From positions 372,001-436,000 of the forward strand of contig NZ_CANLZM010000001.1 in NCBI RefSeq assembly GCF_947495565.1: a stretch of 64,000 bases of DNA, read 5' to 3'. The stretch is from an uncultured Pontibacter sp. (GTDB taxonomy: Bacteria > Bacteroidota > Bacteroidia > Cytophagales > Hymenobacteraceae). A model generated the notes under the pieces. The model was given only the letters and a program-made list of their open reading frames with translations. It had not been told where the DNA came from and did not search any database. Below, one piece after another: positions 1 through 9,210 of the stretch. The position numbers were made by a program, and so were the translations under genes. Numbering within the stretch: the stretch's first letter is position 1; each line of letters opens with the position of its first letter.

Positions 1-1834
1 GGGCATCGCTGTAAATGGCGTACAGCACCTTGTCATAAAACACACCGAAACCGCCGCGCAAGGTACTATTGGGAGTCAGTTGGTAATTAAAGCTAATCCG
101 TGGTGCCAGGTTATTGAAATCGCCTTTGCCGCTGCCGCCTTGGGATAGGTTATCGTAATCGTAGCGCAGGCCGAGATTCAGGTTCAGGCGGTCGGTGGCC
201 TGTAGTTGGTCCTCGAGGTATAAAGTATACATGTTTTGCCGCTTGCCAAACGAAGTCGGGCGCAGTTCCACGCTGTAGTTCGTTACCAGCGCATCCGCCG
301 GAATGTCATTTATACTTAAACCCAAGCCGAAGTTTTGAGCGCTTATGTTGGCGAGTTGCTCCTGTGTAAGCTGCACGCGGTAGCTGCCGTTGGGGTTGCC
401 GCCGCCAAAAAGTTCATGGTTGGTGCTCAGGATTTCAGCTCCGGCTCTTAACGTATGGATGCCCATGCTCCAGGTGGCTTTTTGCTGTGCCTGCAGGGTA
501 TGCTGTATACTTTCGAAGGCATAGCCGGGGTGACCTAAAACAGCCACAGTTTCGCCGGTTGGGCCAGCCACAGCAACATCGGGGCTGCCTGGGTTGTCAG
601 GCGAGGCATAATCCCAGCGGAAGCGGGCATATTGCAGGCTCGTTTCCAGCGTCAGGTTGCCGGAGGTGTATACATTGGTGCTGGCCAGGTTAAGCGAGTT
701 GCGCACCTGGTCGCTGGCTGCCGACGGAAAACTCAATCCGCCCGACAAGCCTCCGGCCTGCCGCCCAATGCCCACTACGCCCACATTGGCCCGAATGGCC
801 GAGTGAAAGCGGTCGCTCCAGTAATGGTCCAGCTTGCCCGAAAGGTAGTTGAAGTAGTTTTTGCCGCGCACCGTTTCGTTCACGCCCAAAGCCGGGCTGC
901 GCAGCAAGTTGTCTTTCAGGTCGGTGGTGTGTTCGTAGTTCAGGTAGTAAAACGTTTGCCCTTTAATGATTGGTCCACCCACGCCAAACCCTGCCTGGTA
1001 ACGCTGGAACCCGTCTTTTACCTGGTTGCCGGATAAATCGCGCTGCGCGTAGGGTGAGGAGGCATCCAGGAAACCGGGGCGCGTCAGGAAAAACGCCTCG
1101 CCCTGCAGCTCGTTGCTACCCGATTTGGTTGTGATGTTGATAATGCCGTTGCCCGTGTTCCCAAACTCCGCTGAGTAATTGTTCGTCAGCACCGATACGT
1201 TTTGCACAAACCCGATAGGCATGTTAAAGCGCGACCCACCCAGGAACTGCTCGTTGTTGTCCAGCCCATCGATGAGGTAATTGTTGAACAGCGGGTTAGC
1301 TCCGTTTATACTTACATTGGGCGCCTCCGGGAAAAAGCCTGTGGCCTGCGTTACGTTGGGCAGGCGGTACAGCATTCGGGTTACATCGCGGCCTTCCACG
1401 GGCAGGCTCCTGATCTCTGCAATCCGCATCTCCGACGAAACCTCGGCATTATGCATGTTGATGCGCGTGGTGCTGGGCGCATACACGGTTACTCCCTGCA
1501 AATCCACTTCGCGCTTGTAAGGCAGCACTAGGGTAACCGTGCGTTTAAAGTTTGAGCGTAAAATAACAGGCTCGGATGCGGTGAACGTATAGGTTTCAGT
1601 TTCAGCGGAAAGGATGGTATAGCTGCCAGCGGTGTTAAGGCCGGAGAAAGTGGCAACGCCTTTGCTGTTGGTGCTTTTGCTGGTTTTAAAACCGATGGCA
1701 GCGTTTTGCGCCGTCAGTTGCATGCCCTCCAGCGGCTCCAGTTTGGGGTTGAGTACGGTTACTTCAATGTCGCCTTGCGCCAATGCCGCGGCCATGGGTA
1801 CAAAATACCCGAGTATGAGGAAAAGTCTTCTCAT
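1..1834 (-). CDS. TonB-dependent outer-membrane receptor (3' end cut by window edge)
   Basis: This is a minus-strand gene whose start is the ATG at 1834; its end lies before base 1, so about 611 residues are visible. It opens with a signal peptide (MRRLFLILGY...AALAQ), followed by a carboxypeptidase-regulatory-like beta-sandwich and a plug domain containing SLPVEGRDV and IDGLDNNEQF. Barrel strands with alternating aromatic residues follow. Such proteins sit in the outer membrane and import large substrates using TonB energy; this one resembles the CarboxypepD_reg receptors that lack a SusD partner. No SusD gene is adjacent. It begins 47 nt after the DUF2064 gene on the same strand, so the two may be co-transcribed. 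The substrate cannot be read from the sequence. Confidence 0.9.
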   Translation of the reverse strand, partial: MRRLFLILGYFVPMAAALAQGDIEVTVLNPKLEPLEGMQLTAQNAAIGFKTSKSTNSKGVATFSGLNTAGSYTILSAETETYTFTASEPVILRSNFKRTVTLVLPYKREVDLQGVTVYAPSTTRINMHNAEVSSEMRIAEIRSLPVEGRDVTRMLYRLPNVTQATGFFPEAPNVSINGANPLFNNYLIDGLDNNEQFLGGSRFNMPIGFVQNVSVLTNNYSAEFGNTGNGIINITTKSGSNELQGEAFFLTRPGFLDASSPYAQRDLSGNQVKDGFQRYQAGFGVGGPIIKGQTFYYLNYEHTTDLKDNLLRSPALGVNETVRGKNYFNYLSGKLDHYWSDRFHSAIRANVGVVGIGRQAGGLSGGLSFPSAASDQVRNSLNLASTNVYTSGNLTLETSLQYARFRWDYASPDNPGSPDVAVAGPTGETVAVLGHPGYAFESIQHTLQAQQKATWSMGIHTLRAGAEILSTNHELFGGGNPNGSYRVQLTQEQLANISAQNFGLGLSINDIPADALVTNYSVELRPTSFGKRQNMYTLYLEDQLQATDRLNLNLGLRYDYDNLSQGGSGKGDFNNLAPRISFNYQLTPNSTLRGGFGVFYDKVLYAIYSDA

Positions 1835-1881
1835 CAAGTATAAATCTGTAAATGAAATCAGGAAATGAAGCGGGAGATTAC

Positions 1882-2568
1882 TTACAGAACGGGCGGCGCG
1901 CGCAGGGATTTGGTAGCTACGACAGCTGATGGTATGGGAGAGAAGCTATAATTTATCTTTGTAGGAGCGACCTGCAGCAGTGACCATAATACATGTGTCA
2001 ACTTACCTAAGTTTGAACTGCTGCTAATGCGTAAAATTCCGGCGCGGTCGTCGGTATCGGAAAGTATGGGGGCAAGTATGCTTACTGTAGCGGGTGCGGT
2101 TTGCGCGCAAAGCTGGGCAAAAACGTGGCTGGTGTTCCAGGAAATCTGCCGGAAATCGAGCTGCACCATGCTTTGGCGGCTCAGCCCCATCAGGTATACG
2201 CCACCGTCAGCGGCTCGCCCAAACACAAAGTCTTCTTGCTGTAGTTGGCTGGCGGCGCTTCGGAGCAGGGCAGGTGTAAGGCCGGGCGTATCGTTACCGA
2301 GGCAAATTACCTGCTCGTAACCGGCGGCAAAAGCCTGTGCAAAAGCATGCTCCAAACGCTCCCCGAAGGTATGACCCTGCTGGCTGGCAGAATCAACTAC
2401 AAACAGCGGCAAACCCGACTGCTGCACTACCTTTTTGGTATGGCTGATGAGCTGGGCCGCAATCGCTTTTCGGCGGGCATGGCCGTTGCAGAAATGCTTT
2501 GCCTGCGCCTCCTGGGTGGAGCTGCGGGTAAAAAGCATAACGGCGATATGTGGCGGTGCGGGCATCAA
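1882..2568 (-). CDS. DUF2064 / TIGR04282 family glycosyltransferase-like protein
   Basis: The protein has 228 residues. It has the GT-A-like core of the DUF2064 (TIGR04282) family: GNDTPGL near residues 91-97, in the place of the family's nucleotide/metal-binding acidic motif, then FGRAADGGVYLMGL near 115-128. These proteins are often called rSAM/selenodomain-associated transferases; their substrate is not established and no radical-SAM gene is visible here. The C-terminal 40 residues are poorly conserved in character. It lies just upstream of the TonB receptor in the same direction. The family call is firm, the function is not. Confidence 0.8.
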   Translation of the reverse strand: MMPAPPHIAVMLFTRSSTQEAQAKHFCNGHARRKAIAAQLISHTKKVVQQSGLPLFVVDSASQQGHTFGERLEHAFAQAFAAGYEQVICLGNDTPGLTPALLRSAASQLQQEDFVFGRAADGGVYLMGLSRQSMVQLDFRQISWNTSHVFAQLCAQTAPATVSILAPILSDTDDRAGILRISSSSNLGKLTHVLWSLLQVAPTKINYSFSPIPSAVVATKSLRAPPVL

Positions 2569-2734
2569 GTTCCTTTCTTTACACGAATATCGCTGAAATG
2601 TTTAAAGAATAGTGTCGGCAGGTAGACAATTGAATGTTATTTTCCGGTTTGTGCAGCGGATGTTTGTAGTTATTGGCCAAAAGAAAAGACGTATCAGGAT
2701 GCCTTTTCTTTGATCATCGAATAATTAGTAGCTA

Positions 2735-3550
2735 CTAACTCCCCAGCGAATCAACCTCGGCGTTGGCTGGCATGGCAAACTGCTCTGCAGCCGGTTGCTG
2801 TTGCATCAGTTGCACGTTGTCAAACGAAACCTGGTAGCGTACATCGCCAATCTGGCCGTTTTCATACTTGTAACCCGTTAGCTTGTTTGGCAACAACAGC
2901 CCCTGCTGCTCCTGGTAATCCTCATACTTCAGAGCGTTGAACTGAACATTGTCGCTGCCGAAATAGGTAACCGTGTAGAGCAGCCACTCCATCTGGTTTG
3001 TTTCCGGGTTAATAAGCATGCGGTACTGGTCCTCGGGCGTGTCGCCGATGCCCTGGCCAAAGCTCGTGCCGATGACGCGGTACGTTTTGCCCTGCAGTTC
3101 CAGATCATCCAATTGCTCATAGTTTACACCAGGGTCAGCCAGCACAAAAGGGATGGTATAAAAATAGAAAAACAGGTTATGATAAAATCTGGCAGACTTA
3201 CCCGGATAAGCGGCGCGGTTTGGGCTCACCCATACTTGCTGGCCATTATAACCAATAGTATAGTCGCCTCCCTTTACCAGATCTTTGCGTGTTTTCAGGT
3301 CGATGATATGCGTTTCGGTAGCTGGGTTGCCGCCTAAATCGGTTTGCAGCTCGTATTGCATGCCTCCAAACTGCTGCCATTTTTCAAGGCCTCCGTGTGC
3401 CTGTAGCACTTGCTCAAAGTATGCCGGGAAGGTGGCAGCGGCGTTTATTTCTGTTGTTGACTCAGTCGTTTCCGTCGTTTTATCTTCGGATGGTTGGCAG
3501 GCAGCTAACGCGAGGGCAGCAAGTATAAAGGAGTTGGTAATCAGTTTCAT
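2735..3550 (-). CDS. Lipoprotein with outer-membrane-lipoprotein-sorting-like fold, function unknown
   Basis: I place the start at the ATG at 3550, giving 271 residues with a type II signal peptide (MKLITNSFILAALALAAC). An open frame extends upstream to 3862, but that part has no coding character and would bury the signal peptide. After a Thr/Glu-rich linker the protein reads like the beta-rich LolA/LolB-type family, with phrases such as QVLQAHGGLEKW and NPETNQMEWLLYTVTYFG. It is probably anchored to a membrane facing the periplasm. The opposite-strand neighbour at 3881 is also a lipoprotein. No specific function can be given. Confidence 0.78.
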   Translation of the reverse strand: MKLITNSFILAALALAACQPSEDKTTETTESTTEINAAATFPAYFEQVLQAHGGLEKWQQFGGMQYELQTDLGGNPATETHIIDLKTRKDLVKGGDYTIGYNGQQVWVSPNRAAYPGKSARFYHNLFFYFYTIPFVLADPGVNYEQLDDLELQGKTYRVIGTSFGQGIGDTPEDQYRMLINPETNQMEWLLYTVTYFGSDNVQFNALKYEDYQEQQGLLLPNKLTGYKYENGQIGDVRYQVSFDNVQLMQQQPAAEQFAMPANAEVDSLGS

Positions 3551-3880
3551 GGTTGATAGATTGGGTTTCTTTTTAGATACGATGGCAAAGCTAAGAAGCG
3601 CTGATTTTACTTTTTGTCGGGAAAGCGACAATTCCTCTAATCGCGTTGTGCTTCCTTTATCTTTGCAAAAGTATGCGGAATGGCGCCTTTGGGAAAGGTG
3701 ATATGGCAGGCACAGGATGCTTCTTGTCGAAGGACAAAGGATGCTAAAGTGACACAGCCACGTATAGCTAAGCAAGAAGTCACTTAGAACTTCTCTGAAA
3801 TCAAACCTTAGCTGCATCATTTTAAACATCCAGAAACAGGTGCCACCGCGTAATTTTACCAATTCTTATAAACAAGAACC
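3551..3880. other. Intergenic region between divergent lipoprotein genes
   Basis: These 330 nt separate two divergently transcribed lipoprotein genes. Two sites resemble the Bacteroidota -7 element TAnnTTTG: CAAAGCTA at 3586-3593 (TAGCTTTG on the minus strand, about 36 nt from the minus gene start) and TATCTTTG at 3658-3665 on the plus strand. Neither has a clear -33 TTTG at the usual spacing. The open frame running through here on the minus strand looks spurious. Confidence 0.4.
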
Positions 3881-4639
3881 ATGCGCTTGATGTTGATATG
3901 TATACTTGCTGTGCTGCTGGCAAGCTGTAGTGGCAGCGTTCCAACTGGGGCAACCGGCACGTCACCGCCCTCGCATCAACTCTGGACGGAGCTGCTGAAA
4001 ATGCACGTGAGCGATGATGGCAACGTGAATTACCGAGGCTTTATGCAGGACAAAGCCAAACTGCAGCGCTACCTCGATACGCTCAGCCAAAACCCGCCCG
4101 ACACAACTAGCTGGAGCGAAGCCGAGCAACTGGCCTACTGGATAAATGCCTACAATGCCTTTACCGTGAAGCTGATCGTGGACAATTACCCGCTGGAAAG
4201 TATAACCGAGCTGCACCCGACCCTGCATGTGCCGGGCGTAAACACGGTGTGGCACAAGAAGTTTTTCAGGATCGGCAACCAGAAATCGAGCCTGGATGAG
4301 ATTGAGCACCAAATTCTGCGGAAGCAGTTTAAGGAGCCGCGCATCCATTTTGCCATCAATTGCGCCTCTAAATCCTGTCCGCCTTTAAGGCCGGAGGCGT
4401 ATGAGGCGGGCAAGCTGGAAGAGCAGCTGACGGAGCAGGCCAGGAGTTTCATCAACAACCCGAAGTATAACCAGCTTGAGGCGGAGCGGGCGGAAGTATC
4501 GAAAATCTTCAGTTGGTTTAGCGGCGATTTTACCAAGCAGGGCAGCCTTCAGGAGTATCTGAATAAGTATAGCGCCGTGCAGCTTAAAGCTGATGCAGCC
4601 ATAGCTTACAAGGACTACGACTGGAGCCTGAACGAGTAA
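3881..4639 (+). CDS. DUF547 domain lipoprotein
   Basis: The 252-residue protein begins with a lipobox signal (MRLMLICILAVLLASC, acylated Cys16). A DUF547 domain follows, recognisable from YWINAYNAF at residues 86-94, the downstream VNTVWHKKFF and HFAINCASKSCPPL near 155-168. DUF547 proteins are widespread in Bacteroidota and plants; the conserved Cys and His residues suggest catalysis, but no reaction is established. It probably faces the periplasm. The gene appears monocistronic, with about 70-110 nt before the next gene. Confidence 0.88.
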   Translation: MRLMLICILAVLLASCSGSVPTGATGTSPPSHQLWTELLKMHVSDDGNVNYRGFMQDKAKLQRYLDTLSQNPPDTTSWSEAEQLAYWINAYNAFTVKLIVDNYPLESITELHPTLHVPGVNTVWHKKFFRIGNQKSSLDEIEHQILRKQFKEPRIHFAINCASKSCPPLRPEAYEAGKLEEQLTEQARSFINNPKYNQLEAERAEVSKIFSWFSGDFTKQGSLQEYLNKYSAVQLKADAAIAYKDYDWSLNE

Positions 4640-4684
4640 AAGGCCAGCGATCTGCCGAGGCAGGTGCCCCGTCTGTCGTGAAAC

Positions 4685-4692
4685 TATATTTG
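4685..4692 (+). promoter_or_regulatory. Candidate Bacteroidota -7 promoter element
   Basis: TATATTTG matches the Bacteroidota sigma-A -7 consensus TAnnTTTG. It lies 59 nt before the ATG at 4751 of the FAD oxidoreductase and 20 nt before the alternative TTG start at 4712. I do not see a convincing -33 TTTG, so this is tentative. Confidence 0.35.
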
Positions 4693-4750
4693 ACCGCGTA
4701 ATTACGCTAACTTGAACCCGATTTCAACACAAAAGTCTTTTCACCGACGC

Positions 4751-6139
4751 ATGAGAGAAGCCAAACCCATCGGCGATTTTTGCATCAACTCCTGTGGCCG
4801 CCGCATCGTGATCATCGGCAACGGCATTGCAGGCGTTACCTGCGCGCGGCACTTGCGCAAACGCGACAGCGCCGCCCACATCACCATCATCTCCGGCGAA
4901 ACTGAGCATTTCTTCTCCCGCACCGCGCTTATGTACATTTACATGGGCCACATGAAGTATGCGCACACCAAACCTTACGAAGATAAGTTCTGGGGTAAAA
5001 ACCGCTTAAACCTGGTGTACGACTGGGTAACACATATAGATTTTGAGCAAAAGCAATTACAGCTACAGCAGCAGGAGCCCATTGGGTATGATGTTCTGAT
5101 CTTGGCGCTCGGCTCTACATCCAACAAATTTGGCTGGCCGGGGCAGGAGCTAAAAGGAGTGCAGGGTTTGTACAGTTACCAGGATTTGGAAAGTATGGAA
5201 ACCAACACGCAAAGCTGCCAGCGTGCCGTAGTGGTGGGCGGCGGACTGATCGGGATTGAGATGGCCGAAATGCTGCGCAGTCGCAAAATTCCGGTTACAT
5301 TGTTAGTGCGTGAGCAGGAGTTCTGGAACAATGTGCTGCCGCAGGAAGAGGCAAAATTGGTAAGCCGCCACATCCGCGAGCACCACATCAACCTAAGATT
5401 AGGTGCGGAGCTGGATAAGATTCTGGATGATGGAACGGGCAAGGTAAAAGCGGTGGTTACTAAAGACGGGGAGGAGATTCCGTGCCAGTTTGTAGGCCTT
5501 GCCGTAGGCGTAAGTCCGAACATAGACCTGCTGCGCAACACGGCCCTGGAAGTTAACAAAGGCATTCTGGTGGATGAGCATTTCGCCACGAACATCCCTG
5601 ATGTGTTTGCCATTGGGGATTGTGTGGAGTACCGCACGCCGCCACCGCAGCGCCGCCCTGTAGAGCAAGTATGGTATACGGGCCGCATGCACGGCGAAAC
5701 GCTGGCGCATAACCTGGCGCACCAGCCGGTGCCCTACAAGCCCGGCCCGTGGTTCAACTCCGCCAAATTCCTCGACATCGAATATCAGACTTACGGGCAA
5801 GTACCCAGCACCTGGGAGAAACCTACGGCCAGCTTTTACTGGGAGCACCCCGATGGGCGTACCTGCTTTCGGGCTTTGTTTGATGAAGAAAAACGCACCT
5901 TGCTGGGTGTAAACGCTTTTGGCATGCGGCTGCGCCACGAGTATTTTGATGAAGTCCTGCGCAAGGGGGCAACAGTGGAGCAAGTACTGGAGCAGCTGCC
6001 CACCGCCAACTTCGACCCGGAATTTTACGACAAGCACTACCCAAGTATACTTCAGGCTTTTAACCAGCATTTTGGCACCAGCCTGCAGCCACGCAAAAAG
6101 AAAGAGAAGAAAGGCATCCTTTCCATCTTCGGTTTATAA
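4751..6139 (+). CDS. FAD/NAD(P)-dependent oxidoreductase, partner of a polyferredoxin
   Basis: This is a pyridine-nucleotide-disulfide-oxidoreductase-type flavoprotein of 462 residues from the ATG at 4751; an in-frame TTG at 4712 would add 13. It carries an N-terminal FAD Rossmann motif (VIIGNGIAG near 20-28), a central NAD(P) Rossmann motif (VVVGGGLIGIEMAE) and the second FAD motif (VFAIGDCVEY). No CxxxxC redox disulfide is seen, so it resembles nitrite/rubredoxin-reductase-like oxidases rather than thioredoxin reductases. The C-terminus is basic (RKKKEKKG) and ends in a short hydrophobic stretch. The next gene, 9 nt away, encodes a membrane 4Fe-4S protein, so the two probably pass electrons between NAD(P)H and the membrane. 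Confidence 0.88.
   Translation: MREAKPIGDFCINSCGRRIVIIGNGIAGVTCARHLRKRDSAAHITIISGETEHFFSRTALMYIYMGHMKYAHTKPYEDKFWGKNRLNLVYDWVTHIDFEQKQLQLQQQEPIGYDVLILALGSTSNKFGWPGQELKGVQGLYSYQDLESMETNTQSCQRAVVVGGGLIGIEMAEMLRSRKIPVTLLVREQEFWNNVLPQEEAKLVSRHIREHHINLRLGAELDKILDDGTGKVKAVVTKDGEEIPCQFVGLAVGVSPNIDLLRNTALEVNKGILVDEHFATNIPDVFAIGDCVEYRTPPPQRRPVEQVWYTGRMHGETLAHNLAHQPVPYKPGPWFNSAKFLDIEYQTYGQVPSTWEKPTASFYWEHPDGRTCFRALFDEEKRTLLGVNAFGMRLRHEYFDEVLRKGATVEQVLEQLPTANFDPEFYDKHYPSILQAFNQHFGTSLQPRKKKEKKGILSIFGL
6043..6052. repeat. Palindromic double copy of the window-wide motif (AAGTATACTT)
   Basis: Two overlapping opposite copies of the 7-mer form the palindrome AAGTATACTT inside the FAD oxidoreductase gene. 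The same 10-mer recurs at 21752-21761 and 61693-61702. It is a representative of roughly 140 single copies spread across the window. Confidence 0.7.
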
Positions 6140-6148
6140 AACATCCTC

Positions 6149-7693
6149 ATGAAAACGCTACAAAAATTTGGATTCGGTATATTTCTGACGGCGCTGCTAC
6201 TCTTTAACCTGTTGCTTTTTATAGGCGATTTCAGGTTAACCGAGCAGAAGCTGCAGCAGGTTACCAGCCTCGAAAACTACGAGATTCTGCGCCCGGAGTT
6301 AGCGCCCATCCTTGGTAAAACTTACAACACCAGCTTTGCCTTTTCGCAGGATTTTAGAAAATACTTTGGGGCCTACAACACGCGCCAGCAGGAAAACGAG
6401 CAGTGGGACCGCGTGATCTGGGACGATTATACTTTTGCCGCCACCAAAGCCGCCAGCGTAGGTTTTGTGGCCAATAACAAGCTGCTGCTCCTGTTGCTGA
6501 CCATTGCCTTGGGCACGGCTGGCGCACTTCTCAACATCCTGCCCAAATACAGCGATGAGCCTGCCGGCATCAAGCACAACGGCGTCATGTTCTCATCCAA
6601 CAAATCGCGGGGCTTTATCGGGATTATACTTGGCGCTTACCTGATCGGTATTTACGTGCTGCTGTACTGGTTTCCGGAGCTTATCGTGAACTGGACGCTG
6701 CTCGTGGACCCGCTGAGCCAGCTGCTTTCGGGCGGCCCGGCCAGCCAGTGGTTCCTGTACGGAACCATTTATACCTTAGCTATTTTGGTGATGGGCGTGC
6801 GCATGTTCCGCAAGTACCGGGGCAACAAGTACCAGACGCTACGCACCTCATCTGTCATGTTTTTTCAGCTGAGTTTCGCCTTTCTGATTCCGGAGATTCT
6901 GGTGCTGCTCAACAAGCCCTGGCACGACTTTAAAAACATCTGGCCGCTGGATTATACGTTCTTTTTTGATTACCGCGTAGAGGGTTTCTTGAACAGCGGC
7001 AGCATCGGGATGCTCATGTTTGTGTGGGGAATTCTGCTGATCATTTTAGGTGTGCCGTTAATGACGTACTTTTACGGCAAGCGCTGGTACTGCAGTTGGG
7101 TTTGCGGATGCGGCGGCCTGGCCGAAACAGCCGGCGACCCCTACCGCCACCTCTCTGATAAATCCTTAAGTGCCTGGCAAGTGGAACGCTGGATGGTGCA
7201 CGGGGTGCTGGTTTTTGCCGTGGTGATGACGCTGCTAACGATTGTTAATTACTTTTCCGGCTTCGAGCTGCTGGGCCAATGGACAAACACGCTGCACGAG
7301 TGGTACGGCTTCCTGATTGGGGCGGCCTTTGCCGGTGTGGTGGGTGTAGGCTTTTACCCACTGATGGGCAACCGTGTGTGGTGCCGTTTTGGCTGTCCGC
7401 TGGCGGCTTACCTGGGTATTGTGCAGCGTTTTAAATCGAGGTTCCGGATTACCACCAACGGTGGCCAGTGCATTTCCTGCGGCAACTGCTCTACCTATTG
7501 CGAAATGGGAATTGATGTGCGCTGGTATGCGCAGCGTGGCCAGAATATCGTGCGCGCCTCCTGCGTGGGCTGCGGCGTGTGCGCCTCGGTTTGCCCACGC
7601 GGTGTGCTCAAGCTCGAGAACGGACTGGAGCAACAGCGCATTGTGGATATTCCTATACTTACCGGCAACGAGTCGGTGAAGGTGCTAAGCTAA
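6149..7693 (+). CDS. Membrane polyferredoxin (NapH/CcoG-like 4Fe-4S protein)
   Basis: The 514-residue protein has several hydrophobic membrane spans. Within the membrane part are the cysteine clusters CSWVCGCGG and CRFGCPL, like those of NapH/CcoG/RdxA-type membrane ferredoxins. Near the C-terminus are two [4Fe-4S] motifs, CISCGNCSTYC (Cys 441, 444, 447, 451) and CVGCGVCASVCPRG (Cys 472, 475, 478, 482). It starts 9 nt after the flavoprotein gene, arguing for one operon and one electron-transfer complex. The electron acceptor is unknown; there is no nitrate reductase, cytochrome oxidase or Rnf gene close by. The N-terminal periplasmic segment of about 80 residues is unusual for NapH. Confidence 0.88.
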   Translation: MKTLQKFGFGIFLTALLLFNLLLFIGDFRLTEQKLQQVTSLENYEILRPELAPILGKTYNTSFAFSQDFRKYFGAYNTRQQENEQWDRVIWDDYTFAATKAASVGFVANNKLLLLLLTIALGTAGALLNILPKYSDEPAGIKHNGVMFSSNKSRGFIGIILGAYLIGIYVLLYWFPELIVNWTLLVDPLSQLLSGGPASQWFLYGTIYTLAILVMGVRMFRKYRGNKYQTLRTSSVMFFQLSFAFLIPEILVLLNKPWHDFKNIWPLDYTFFFDYRVEGFLNSGSIGMLMFVWGILLIILGVPLMTYFYGKRWYCSWVCGCGGLAETAGDPYRHLSDKSLSAWQVERWMVHGVLVFAVVMTLLTIVNYFSGFELLGQWTNTLHEWYGFLIGAAFAGVVGVGFYPLMGNRVWCRFGCPLAAYLGIVQRFKSRFRITTNGGQCISCGNCSTYCEMGIDVRWYAQRGQNIVRASCVGCGVCASVCPRGVLKLENGLEQQRIVDIPILTGNESVKVLS

Positions 7694-7736
7694 ATACCCG
7701 AAGCCTGGCCCTGTTTTGATTATACTTTTAACCTGA

Positions 7737-9206
7737 ATGACTGCTTTACTTTTAGTAATTGTATTGATTTACGCCGCCGCCATGCTGTTTATACTTTTTT
7801 ACAGCGTAGCACAGGCACACTTACTTTACAGGTTCAGGCGCTACCTGAAACGCGGCTCAAAGCCAGCACCCGCCGCACCCAACGAATGGCCAATGGTAAC
7901 TGTGCAACTGCCCCTCTACAACGAACAGTATGTGGTCGAACGACTGCTGGATGCCGTAGCCGCAGTCGATTACCCTGCCGACAAACTCGAGATACAGATT
8001 CTGGATGATAGCGATGATGAAACCTCAGCACTGGTGCAGCAGAAAATCCAGCAGTATTCGCAACTCCAGCTTCGGCACATACAGCGCCCGGACCGAAGCG
8101 GCTACAAAGCCGGGGCGCTGAAGTATGGCTTGGAATTCGCCAAAGGAGAGTACATTGCTATTTTTGACGCTGATTTTATACCTAAATCATATTTTCTCAA
8201 GCGCACGGTCCCATATTTTTCTGATCAGGAAACTGGCATGGTGCAAACCCGCTGGACGCACCTGAACAAAACCTATTCGCTGCTGACGCGCTTGCAGGCC
8301 TTTGCTTTGGATGCGCATTTTTACGTAGAGCAGGTTGGCCGCAACAGCCTCAGTGCCTACATAAACTTTAACGGCACGGCAGGCATCTGGCGCAAGCAAA
8401 CCATCCTGGATGCCGGCAATTGGCAGGATGATACCCTTACCGAAGATCTGGACCTGAGCTACCGCGCCCAGATGAAAGGGTGGCGCTTTGTGTACCTGCC
8501 CGAAGTGGAATCCCCGGCGGAGTTGCCGCCCGTTATGAGTGCGCTAAAGTCGCAGCAATTCCGCTGGACCAAGGGCGGGGCAGAATCGGCGTTAAAGCAT
8601 TTGGGTAATGTGTTGCGCTCCGGTGCTCCGCTGCACGTAAAGTACCACGCGTTGGCGCATCTGCTAAACAGCTCTGTTTTTGTGGCTGTGCTGCTGGCTT
8701 CGCTAACGAGTATTCCGCTGCTTTGGGCAAAGGTGAATGGCCTGCTCCCGGAGGTGGTTTTTGAAGTGGCGGCTATTACCTTGTTTAGCTTTTTGGTGAT
8801 CAGCCTGGTGTACTTTCAGGCAAATACGCAGGAGCAGGGGGCGTTTGGCCGTCGGTTAGGGAGTTTTTTGGTATACTTCCCGCTGTTCCTTTCCGTATCG
8901 ATGGGGTTGGCGCTGCATAATGCCGTGGCGGTCTGGGAAGGCTGGAGCGGCCGGAAATCACCCTTCATCCGTACACCGAAATTTAACCTGGAAGCGCGCG
9001 ACAAGAAGTGGCAGGACAACTTTTACCTGAATTTCAAAACGCCCTACACGACCTGGGCCGAAGGCTTGCTAGGTTTGCTGTTTCTGGGTGTAGCCGCCTG
9101 GAGCGTGGCGCAGCGGGAATACGGCCTCTTGCTTTTCCATGGCATGCTGGCCATTGGCTACCTGCTGGTGTTTTACCACTCTTTTCAATCGTACCGTAAA
9201 GTATAA
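7737..9206 (+). CDS. Processive GT2 glycosyltransferase (cellulose synthase / glucosylceramide synthase-like)
   Basis: The 489-residue protein has an N-terminal membrane span, a cytosolic GT-A domain and a group of C-terminal membrane spans. The GT2 signature is complete: DD at 90-91 (ILDDSDD), DAD at 144-146, TED at 235-237 and QQFRW at 273-277, the Q/RxxRW motif of processive beta-glycosyltransferases. It probably moves a UDP-sugar onto a polysaccharide or lipid and translocates the product. No PilZ domain or bcs partner is present, so cellulose itself is not supported. The stop codon (GTA TAA) lies inside a copy of the AAGTATA repeat. The following small gene begins 4 nt later, so the two are coupled. 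Confidence 0.88.
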   Translation: MTALLLVIVLIYAAAMLFILFYSVAQAHLLYRFRRYLKRGSKPAPAAPNEWPMVTVQLPLYNEQYVVERLLDAVAAVDYPADKLEIQILDDSDDETSALVQQKIQQYSQLQLRHIQRPDRSGYKAGALKYGLEFAKGEYIAIFDADFIPKSYFLKRTVPYFSDQETGMVQTRWTHLNKTYSLLTRLQAFALDAHFYVEQVGRNSLSAYINFNGTAGIWRKQTILDAGNWQDDTLTEDLDLSYRAQMKGWRFVYLPEVESPAELPPVMSALKSQQFRWTKGGAESALKHLGNVLRSGAPLHVKYHALAHLLNSSVFVAVLLASLTSIPLLWAKVNGLLPEVVFEVAAITLFSFLVISLVYFQANTQEQGAFGRRLGSFLVYFPLFLSVSMGLALHNAVAVWEGWSGRKSPFIRTPKFNLEARDKKWQDNFYLNFKTPYTTWAEGLLGLLFLGVAAWSVAQREYGLLLFHGMLAIGYLLVFYHSFQSYRKV

Positions 9207-9210
9207 ACCG

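Noticed and set aside
3551-3862. N-terminal extension of the lipoprotein at 2735-3550
   Set aside because: It would bury a clear type II signal peptide, and its translation is not protein-like.
7737-9206. Cellulose synthase BcsA call
   Set aside because: The GT2 core fits, but there is no PilZ domain and no bcs partner genes, so only the wider family is supported.
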